Assembly: GCF_900450995.1 (NCBI RefSeq)
Contig: NZ_UGHY01000002.1
Location: 2,041,001-2,105,000 of the forward strand
Direction of reading: 5' to 3'
DNA from: Haemophilus parainfluenzae
GTDB taxonomy: Bacteria > Pseudomonadota > Gammaproteobacteria > Enterobacterales > Pasteurellaceae
DNA: 64,000 bases
Shown here: in pieces, positions 58,297-64,000 of the stretch
How the letters are laid out: each line of letters starts with the position of its first letter
How positions within the stretch are numbered: the first letter of the stretch is position 1
Made by a program: the position numbers and the translations under genes
The notes under the pieces: generated by a model
Seen by the model: the letters and a program-made list of their open reading frames with translations, nothing else
Database searches by the model: none
What the model was told of the DNA's origin: nothing

Positions 58297-58316
58297 TTTT
58301 AAAAAAATTTAAAAAT

Positions 58317-58343
58317 CTTAAGGTTGCTTAAGATTTTATTAAG
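58317..58343 (+). promoter_or_regulatory. QseB/PmrA-like box upstream of ygiW
   Basis: CTTAAG at 58317-58322, CTTAAG at 58327-58332 and ATTAAG at 58338-58343. The last two have the 5-base spacer (11-base repeat) typical of OmpR-family PmrA/QseB direct-repeat sites. This is about 100 bases before ygiW and two genes before qseB, so autoregulation is likely. Confidence 0.6.
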
Positions 58344-58439
58344 ATTTGTTGTGTTTAATAAGCAACAACAAGGCGGCAATGAGGATAATCCTTCGCTTTG
58401 AAACATGATTAATTTATGCTTAATTCTATTTAGGAGAAC

Positions 58440-58823
58440 ATGATGAAAAAATTTGCTTTAGCAACCCTTTTAGCTTTATCCACTTCAGCAGCATTTGCTG
58501 GTTTTAATGGTAACAATGCACAAGGTGGTTTCCAAGGTGGTTTCCAAGGTGGTAACCAAGGTCAACAACTTACGGTTAAACAAGCGTTATCTGCGAAAGA
58601 TAATTCTATGATTACCTTAGTTGGTAACATCACTCAACAAATTGATGGTGATGAATATGTTTTCACTGATGGCACAGACCAAATCAAAGTGGAAATTAAA
58701 AACCGTGTTTGGAATGGTTTAAATGTCGGTCCACAAGATAAAATCCGCGTTTACGGTAAATTGGATAATGAAGCTTTTGAAAAAGCAGAGCTTGAGGTCA
58801 TTAGCGTTGAAAAAGCGCAATAA
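58440..58823 (+). CDS. ygiW: YgiW/YdeI family periplasmic OB-fold stress protein
   Basis: 127 aa. Signal peptide ending SAAFA, then a short glycine-glutamine repeat (GGFQGGFQGGNQGQQ, encoded by tandem 12-base repeats at about 58523-58558) and the BOF domain: VKQALSAKDNSMITLVGN, YVFTDGTDQIKVEIKNRVW and KIRVYGKLDN. Members help tolerate peroxide, metals and cationic peptides. Preceded by a QseB/PmrA-like box and followed by qseBC, the same arrangement as ygiW-firRS in H. influenzae. Confidence 0.92.
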   Translation: MMKKFALATLLALSTSAAFAGFNGNNAQGGFQGGFQGGNQGQQLTVKQALSAKDNSMITLVGNITQQIDGDEYVFTDGTDQIKVEIKNRVWNGLNVGPQDKIRVYGKLDNEAFEKAELEVISVEKAQ

Positions 58824-58839
58824 TTCATATAATTTGAAG

Positions 58840-58864
58840 TGGTGGGCAAAGCCCGCCATTTTTT
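58840..58864 (+). terminator. Terminator/attenuator between ygiW and qseB
   Basis: GGTGGGC-AAA-GCCCGCC followed by ATTTTTTC. Probably reduces read-through from ygiW into qseBC. Confidence 0.78.
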
Positions 58865-58897
58865 CATTTAGATAAAAACAAAAGTGCAGTCAATATT

Positions 58898-59566
58898 ATG
58901 CGAGTTTTATTAGTCGAAGACGATCCGTTAATCGGTAATGGGTTACAAATTGGTTTGTCAAAATCTGGTTTTGTCGTGGACTGGTTTACCGATGGTCAAA
59001 GTGGATTAAATGCCTTAATCGGTGCACCTTATGATGCGGTGGTATTGGATTTAACCCTGCCTAAACTGGATGGTTTGGATGTATTAAAACAATGGCGCTC
59101 AAATAATCAAGATGTGCCTGTACTGATCTTAACTGCACGTGATACATTGGATGAACGCATTAAAGGCATTCAACAAGGTGCGGATGATTATCTTTGCAAA
59201 CCCTTTGCCTTGGCTGAGGTGGTGGTGCGATTACAGGCATTGATTCGTCGTCGTTATGGGCAAGTTAAACCACAAATTGAGCATGGCAATGTAAAACTCG
59301 ATCCTGCTCAACGTAAGGCTTGGTTGAATGAGGATGAAATTACATTAACTGGGCGTGAATATAAATTACTCGAACTTTTTATGCTAAATAAAGAGCGAGT
59401 ACTTTCTCGTGCAACCATCGAAGAAAAACTGTCAAATTGGGATGAAGAATTAAGTAGTGGTGCATTGGATGTGCATATTTATAATTTGCGTCAAAAACTG
59501 GGTAAACAATTTATTCGTACTGTACATGGCGTAGGCTATGCTTTAGGACAAGTTAATGAAAAATAA
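58898..59566 (+). CDS. qseB: Response regulator QseB/FirR (OmpR family)
   Basis: 222 aa. Receiver domain with acidic pocket [13 protein letters not shown], phospho-acceptor Asp51 in [18 protein letters not shown] and KPF; winged-helix DNA-binding domain with [14 protein letters not shown] and [16 protein letters not shown] motif (here [13 protein letters not shown]). Activated by QseC; in H. influenzae the homologue FirR responds to ferrous iron and cold and controls ygiW. Its start is preceded by a degenerate USS. Overlaps qseC by 11 bases. Confidence 0.94.
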   Translation: MRVLLVEDDPLIGNGLQIGLSKSGFVVDWFTDGQSGLNALIGAPYDAVVLDLTLPKLDGLDVLKQWRSNNQDVPVLILTARDTLDERIKGIQQGADDYLCKPFALAEVVVRLQALIRRRYGQVKPQIEHGNVKLDPAQRKAWLNEDEITLTGREYKLLELFMLNKERVLSRATIEEKLSNWDEELSSGALDVHIYNLRQKLGKQFIRTVHGVGYALGQVNEK

Positions 59567-60914
59567 ACGACTGAGTTTTCGTCTCTTAATCGGTTTAAGT
59601 TTGACTGCACTTTGTGTGTGGTGCATTGCCACAGCTGTTGCATGGACGGTCGTCAAAAAAGAAGCAAAAGATGTGTTTAATGCGCAACAAGTGCTTTTTG
59701 CCGAGCGTTTGGCGACCTCTGATTTGCAAAATGTATTGTTGGACGAAAATGCGAAATTTCCACGTGGTGGATTTAAACCACAGAAACGCCATTACGATGA
59801 TAATGATGCTTTAGCTTTCGCCATATTTTCTAACAAAGGCGAAAGACTATTAACCGATGGTGATCATGGCGACAAATTTATTTTTCAAAATAAGACGGGT
59901 TTTAGCAAAGAACATATTTTAGATGATGACGATGAATGGCTAATTTATTGGCAACCTGTCGGTAAAGATGAACTTGTCATTGCGGTGGGACAAGAATTAG
60001 AATACCGCGAAGAGTTGGTCAATAAAATGGTCTTCAGCCAAACTGGGATTTGGTTTGCAGGATTACCAATACTATCATTGGTCGCGTTTATCGTGATTTA
60101 TCGAGCCTTAAAACCAATTAATCGATTGAGTCGAAACGTACAAGCTCGTCGCCCTGGTGATGTGTCGTTATTAGAAACTGATGATGTGCCAACAGAGATT
60201 CTACCGTTAGTCCAAAACTTAAATCAATTTTTTACACGTACCAGTGAGCAGTTGGAACGGGAAAGACGTTTTGTTTCTGATGCAGCACATGAATTACGTA
60301 GTCCATTAGCAGCATTACGTATTCAAACGGAAGTCGCACAGTTGGCTGGCGATGATGCACAAACGCGTGAAATGGCCTTAGCGCATTTAACCCAAGGTAT
60401 CGATCGGGCAACCCAATTAATCGAACAGCTTCTTACGCTTTCTCGATTAGATAATCTTAAAGAATTAAATCATCAGGAACCTATTCATTGGTCAGAAATT
60501 ATCACTTCACTTATCGGTGAGTTATATTTCAGCGCACAGCAACGTCAAATCGAATTGCAGTTTGAGCATCAGGGAGATCCTGCCGTTAATCAAGGGCAGC
60601 CATTATTACTTGCGCAAATGTTGAGAAACTTGTTGGATAATGCCATAAAATATTGTCCTCAAGGCACTCAGGTGCGTGTGATTTTACAGCCTCGTAAAAT
60701 TCTTATTGAAGATAATGGCGGTGGTGTTGCGCCAGAAGAATTAGTGAAATTAGGGCAGCGTTTTTATCGTCCTGCAGGACAAAATGAAAAGGGAAGTGGG
60801 CTTGGATTATCTATTGTGGCAAGAATAGCAGAATTGCATCATTACCGTTTCCGATTAGAAAATATTGAAGCTAACGGACAAATTCAAGGTTTGCGAGCTA
60901 TCATTGAGTTATAA
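59556..60914 (+). CDS. qseC: Sensor histidine kinase QseC/FirS
   Basis: 452 aa. Two membrane segments (about 8-30 and 165-185) bracket a periplasmic sensor of about 135 residues rich in acidic runs (DDDDEW, DNDALAF), which could bind iron or cations. HAMP-like linker, phospho-His in [15 protein letters not shown], and the ATPase domain with [16 protein letters not shown] (N box), EDNGGGV and GSGLGLSIV. Overlaps qseB, so translationally coupled. The acidic sensor fits the iron-sensing role known for FirS. Confidence 0.94.
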   Translation: MKNKRLSFRLLIGLSLTALCVWCIATAVAWTVVKKEAKDVFNAQQVLFAERLATSDLQNVLLDENAKFPRGGFKPQKRHYDDNDALAFAIFSNKGERLLTDGDHGDKFIFQNKTGFSKEHILDDDDEWLIYWQPVGKDELVIAVGQELEYREELVNKMVFSQTGIWFAGLPILSLVAFIVIYRALKPINRLSRNVQARRPGDVSLLETDDVPTEILPLVQNLNQFFTRTSEQLERERRFVSDAAHELRSPLAALRIQTEVAQLAGDDAQTREMALAHLTQGIDRATQLIEQLLTLSRLDNLKELNHQEPIHWSEIITSLIGELYFSAQQRQIELQFEHQGDPAVNQGQPLLLAQMLRNLLDNAIKYCPQGTQVRVILQPRKILIEDNGGGVAPEELVKLGQRFYRPAGQNEKGSGLGLSIVARIAELHHYRFRLENIEANGQIQGLRAIIEL

Positions 60915-60940
60915 AAAGTGCGTTGAATACGCCCTTATTG

Positions 60941-61501
60941 TTAAAACATTCCACCAATTAATTCTAATCGACCTTTCTCAACTTTAATTTCTTTGGCAAA
61001 TTTCTTAATGAGCATTTGTTTCATGTCACTTTCATCCAAGGTGTAAACCGGCATCCGACTTAATAATGCAGCAACACCATCACTTAATAGCGGCATAACA
61101 TCTTGGAGTTGCTCCATTGCACTATTAGGTTCGCCAGACCAGCGTAAAATTCGCAGATTTCTTAAATAGAGCGCCCCTTCCTGTGCGTTATATTCTGGAA
61201 CGGCATCAAAGGTTAAATACAATTTAGCCGGATAGGTTTTACCGGATAAACGAATAATCGTATCAGCCAAACCACTCATTTCAACACGATTGCTTTCAGT
61301 TTGCCCGATTTGAGTAACCAAATCTTTCAGCGCATAATCCACTGAAAATAACCCTGGAATACCGAGTTTGTCATTAATCGTGCCTTTTTCACTTAAATAC
61401 TGGTTAATTTGTTGCTCGCTGATGCTAAAAGGGGAAGCTTGTACAGATAGCGTGCAGAAACCTAATGTCAGTACGGTAAGCACTTTTTTCAAAAAATGCA
61501 T
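60941..61501 (-). CDS. DUF1439 family protein (YceB-like)
   Basis: 186 aa with a cleavable signal peptide (LTLGFCTLSVQA, cut before SPFSIS). E. coli YceB is a lipoprotein of this family, but here no lipobox Cys is present, so the protein should be periplasmic. Motifs: FSISEQQINQYLSEKG, LYLTFDAVPEYNAQEGALYL, LLSRMPVYTLDESD. Members resemble SMP/TULIP-like lipid-binding folds; function unknown. Convergent with qseC. Confidence 0.82.
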   Translation of the reverse strand: MHFLKKVLTVLTLGFCTLSVQASPFSISEQQINQYLSEKGTINDKLGIPGLFSVDYALKDLVTQIGQTESNRVEMSGLADTIIRLSGKTYPAKLYLTFDAVPEYNAQEGALYLRNLRILRWSGEPNSAMEQLQDVMPLLSDGVAALLSRMPVYTLDESDMKQMLIKKFAKEIKVEKGRLELIGGMF

Positions 61502-61764
61502 ATTTTTCTCCTTGATTGAAAAAGAATAAAAATTTTGTAGAATGTATCGCTTATCTTTTCACGACACAATAAAAACTTTAATAAAAGGAAATACTCTTGT
61601 TACTAATTAAAAGAGTATAGTCCTATTAATTATTAGACAAATGTGTTAGCGTATGTGCAAAAATTTAAGTAGTTTTACTATCTTTTACTTCCGTTCAAAC
61701 TGATTGCAAGAACGGACCTATTGGCCGTTTATCGGTTATTTGAATATTTAACAAAGGAAAATCT

Positions 61765-61893
61765 ATGAAAAAATTATTTTTAGTGGCTGTATTAAGTGCT
61801 TTGGTAAGCGCTTGTTCTGTTGGTGTTGGCGCTGGTGGCGGCAGTAATGGTGTGGGCGTTGGTGTAGGTCTAGGCACTGGCTTTGGATTCTAA
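61765..61893 (+). CDS. Small glycine-rich lipoprotein (42 aa)
   Basis: A short gene with an ACAAAGGAAAA ribosome binding site, a lysine start (MKKLFLVAVLSALVSAC) with a good lipobox (VSAC, Cys17) and a mature part of about 25 residues made almost only of Gly, Val and Ser, ending GTGFGF. Too short for most gene callers. Small glycine/valine-rich lipoproteins of this kind exist in Pasteurellaceae, but no function is known. The signal peptide and ribosome binding site are the main support. Confidence 0.7.
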   Translation: MKKLFLVAVLSALVSACSVGVGAGGGSNGVGVGVGLGTGFGF

Positions 61894-61962
61894 CTATCAC
61901 TTTAAATAAAACAAAGTGCGGTCAAAAAATCTTATGTTTTCAAGAAAATTAGCAGAAATCGC

Positions 61963-61990
61963 TTGATCTTTTGATTTAGATCACTATAAT
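61963..61990 (+). promoter_or_regulatory. tRNA-fMet promoter
   Basis: TTGATC (61963-61968), 16-base spacer, TATAAT (61985-61990), 17 bases before the mature tRNA, with a C-rich discriminator (ACACCCC) typical of stringently controlled stable RNA promoters. Confidence 0.75.
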
Positions 61991-62007
61991 ACACCCCATA
62001 TTTCGGA

Positions 62008-62084
62008 CGCGGGGTGGAGCAGCTTGGTAGCTCGTCGGGCTCATAACCCGAAGGCCGTCGGTTCAAATCCGGCCCCCGCAACCA
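62008..62084 (+). tRNA. metY: Initiator tRNA-fMet(CAU)
   Basis: 77 nt with encoded CCA. It has the initiator hallmarks: unpaired C at position 1 (CGCGGGG against CCCCGCA), three G-C pairs in the anticodon stem (GGGCTCATAACCC) and anticodon CAU. Almost identical to E. coli tRNA-fMet, and at the head of the rimP-nusA-infB operon as E. coli metY is. Confidence 0.97.
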
Positions 62085-62104
62085 ATAACAAGTTCAGTAA
62101 AAAG

Positions 62105-62127
62105 AACCCCAAATTTGGGGTTTTTTT
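62105..62127 (+). terminator. Terminator after tRNA-fMet
   Basis: AACCCC-AAAT-TTGGGGTT followed by TTTTT. In E. coli a leaky terminator in the same place lets part of the transcripts enter rimP-nusA. Confidence 0.8.
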
Positions 62128-62213
62128 GTACGAGAAATTTAGAAACTGGGCTTAGGTTCATTGACGAACCTAACCCTTTTTTTATGTCTGAATTTTAAGA
62201 TTAGGAGCAAAAA

Positions 62214-62668
62214 TTGGCAACATTAGAACAAAAATTGCAAGAGATGCTTCAAGGTGCAGTAGAAGACTTAGGCTGCGAACTTTGGGGATTGAATGCCAAC
62301 GTGCAGGTCGTTTTATGACCGTGCGTTTATTCATTGATAAAGAAGGTAGCGTAGGCGTTGATGATTGTGCTGATGTAAGTCGTCAAGTGAGCGCGATTTT
62401 AGACGTGGAAGATCCAATTGCGGATAAATATAACCTCGAAGTGTCATCACCAGGTCTGGATCGTCCATTATTTACGCTTGAACAATTCCAACGTTATGTG
62501 GGCGAGGATATCGCTGTGCATTTACGTATTCCAGTTTTAGATCGTCGTAAATGGCAAGGTAAGTTGGAAAAAATTGAAAATGACATGTTGACACTTATTG
62601 TTGATGGTCAGGAACAAGTTCTTATTTTTGGCAACATTCAAAAAGCCAATGTAATCGCAAAATTTTAA
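62214..62668 (+). pseudogene. rimP: Ribosome maturation factor RimP, frameshifted in this sequence
   Basis: RimP is needed for 30S maturation. The conserved start is the TTG at 62214 with AGGAG upstream, reading [20 protein letters not shown] then CELWG; there it leaves the frame, and a second frame continues [20 protein letters not shown] to the stop at 62668 with [20 protein letters not shown] and [13 protein letters not shown]. Adding one G to the GGGG at 62284-62287 joins both into a normal 152-residue RimP. Because loss of RimP is costly, a sequencing or assembly error is the more likely reason. Confidence 0.88.
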
Positions 62669-62683
62669 AGGAGAAAAAGGAAA

Positions 62684-64000
62684 ATGAGTAAAGAGATTTT
62701 GTTAGCTGCTGAAGCAGTATCTAACGAGAAGTTATTACCACGTGAAAAAATTTTTGAAGCTTTAGAGAGTGCGATTGCGCTTTCAACGAAGAAAAAATAT
62801 GACTATGAAACCGATATTCGTGTGTCTATCAACACCAAAACAGGGGAGTTTGATACATTCCGTCGCTGGTTAGTTGTTGATGAAGTTAAAGTGCCAACAA
62901 AAGAAATTACGTTAGAAGCGGCACAATTTGAAGATGCGAATATTCAACTTGGCGATTATGTCGAAGATCAAATTGAGTCTATCGCATTTGACCGTATTGC
63001 AATGCAAACTGCTCGCCAAGTGATCAGTACAAAAATTCGTGAAGCTGAGCGTGCAAAAGTAGTTGAGCAATTCCGTTCTGAAGAAGGCAAGATTGTTACG
63101 GGTACGGTGAAAAAAGTAAATCGTGAAAGCATTATTTTAGATTTAGGCAATAAAGCTGAAGCCGTAATTATGCGTGAAGATATGCTTCCACGTGAAAACT
63201 TCCGCCCTGGCGATCGTGTTCGTGGCGTGCTTTATAAAGTGAATCCAGAAAGCAAAACAGCACAACTATTCGTAACTCGTGCAAAACCTGAAATGTTAAT
63301 CGAGTTATTCCGTATTGAAGTACCTGAAATCGGTGAAGAAATGCTTGAAATCCGTGGTGCAGCTCGTGATCCTGGTTCTCGCGCGAAAATTGCGGTGAAA
63401 TCAAATGATAAACGTATCGACCCAGTTGGTGCATGTGTGGGTATGCGTGGTGCACGCGTTCAAGCGATTACCAATGAGTTAGGTGGTGAGCGTGTGGATA
63501 TCGTACTTTGGGATGATAATCCGGCACAATATGTGATCAATGCAATGGCACCGGCTGATGTGACGTCAATCATTGTGGATGAAGATAACCACTCAATGGA
63601 TATTGCGGTTAATGCTGACAACTTAGCACAAGCAATTGGTCGTAACGGTCAGAATGTACGTTTAGCGACACAATTAACCGGTTGGACATTAAATGTCATG
63701 ACTACCGAACAATTAAATGAAAAACATCAAGCAGAAGATACCAAAGTATTAAATTTATTCATGGATAAATTAGGTCTTGATGAAGAGTTTGCTCAAATCT
63801 TAGTAGATGAAGGCTTTACTTCTTTAGAAGAAGTGGCTTATGTTCCTGTGAGTGAACTGACTGCAATTGATGGTTTAGAAGATGAAGATCTTATCGAAGA
63901 GTTACAAGGTCGTGCAAAAGATGCGATTACCGCAGCTGCTGCAGCAGAAGAAGAAGCCTTGAAAAAAGCGAATATCGAAGATCGTTTATTAAATCTTGAA
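62684..64000 (+). CDS. nusA: Transcription elongation factor NusA (3' partial)
   Basis: 439 residues are in the window with no stop, so the gene runs over the right edge. The N-terminal RNA-polymerase-binding domain ([22 protein letters not shown] at the start), S1 domain ([21 protein letters not shown]), KH domains ([17 protein letters not shown] and [16 protein letters not shown]) and the first C-terminal acidic repeat ([15 protein letters not shown]) are present. NusA binds RNA polymerase for pausing, termination and antitermination with NusB. Starts 15 bases after rimP with AAAGGAG upstream. Confidence 0.96.
   Translation, partial: MSKEILLAAEAVSNEKLLPREKIFEALESAIALSTKKKYDYETDIRVSINTKTGEFDTFRRWLVVDEVKVPTKEITLEAAQFEDANIQLGDYVEDQIESIAFDRIAMQTARQVISTKIREAERAKVVEQFRSEEGKIVTGTVKKVNRESIILDLGNKAEAVIMREDMLPRENFRPGDRVRGVLYKVNPESKTAQLFVTRAKPEMLIELFRIEVPEIGEEMLEIRGAARDPGSRAKIAVKSNDKRIDPVGACVGMRGARVQAITNELGGERVDIVLWDDNPAQYVINAMAPADVTSIIVDEDNHSMDIAVNADNLAQAIGRNGQNVRLATQLTGWTLNVMTTEQLNEKHQAEDTKVLNLFMDKLGLDEEFAQILVDEGFTSLEEVAYVPVSELTAIDGLEDEDLIEELQGRAKDAITAAAAAEEEALKKANIEDRLLNLE

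Noticed and set aside
62282..62668. Separate 128-aa gene with internal ATG start instead of frameshifted rimP
   Set aside because: The conserved RimP N terminus is present just upstream in another frame, so this is one gene with a one-base gap.

Overview
The window is chromosomal DNA of a Pasteurellaceae bacterium, most likely a Haemophilus close to H. parainfluenzae. The evidence is the low GC content, the very frequent Haemophilus-type DNA uptake sequence (USS, core AAGTGCGGT) often paired in inverted orientation as terminators, and gene blocks in Haemophilus order: pykA-dnaB-alr-pgi, malQ-glgBXCAP, ribH-nusB-thiL-pgpA, ygiW-qseBC and metY-rimP-nusA. Naming the species is inference.

Positions 1 to about 9.4 kb are the right end of an integrated phage satellite or prophage beside tRNA-Val(GAC). 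It holds the C-terminal part of an HK97-type large terminase, a small membrane protein, a C4-like structured RNA in front of an unknown 320-aa gene, an AlpA-type regulator, an Icd/Ash-like gene lying over strongly structured RNA, several small unknown genes, an SF3 (P4 alpha/D5-like) helicase, a cluster of GGTGAAC iterons resembling the phage P4 origin, and a P4-family tyrosine integrase. The mix of P4-type replication and RNA regulation with a terminase suggests a P4-like or capsid-forming PICI-like satellite. The left end lies outside the window.

9.7-15.5 kb is housekeeping: pyruvate kinase, replicative helicase, alanine racemase and glucose-6-phosphate isomerase. 15.5-25.1 kb is an unstable zone. 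A complete IS150-type (IS3 family) element with a frameshifted orfB separates pgi from prmB. After smrB, the 5' part of a second IS copy is joined to a truncated glutathionylspermidine-synthase-like gene. Then come a 1505-aa IgA-protease-like autotransporter and a truncated brnQ joined to the 3' part of an IS copy. The two IS parts have the same orientation and are flanked by an inverted USS-like pair, so they may be the ends of one IS whose middle was replaced by a 6-kb autotransporter segment.

25-41 kb carries argS, yecM, two lipoprotein genes, dapD, tehB, metG, mrp, a frameshifted histidine-phosphatase gene, a tripartite efflux operon (macA-macB-tolC-like outer-membrane lipoprotein) with a palindromic TetR-type operator candidate, glnS and ycgN. 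41-53 kb is the complete glycogen operon with malQ. 53-57.5 kb holds ribH, nusB, thiL, pgpA, a LysE-type exporter, dapB and a YfaE-type ferredoxin. 57.6-61.5 kb holds a lipoprotein gene, ygiW with a QseB/PmrA-like box, qseB-qseC and a DUF1439 gene. The end has a 42-aa lipoprotein gene, tRNA-fMet, rimP (frameshifted in this sequence) and the start of nusA.

Three conserved genes (IS orfB, histidine phosphatase, rimP) are each broken by loss of one base in or next to a short homopolymer. Assembly error should be excluded before calling them pseudogenes.
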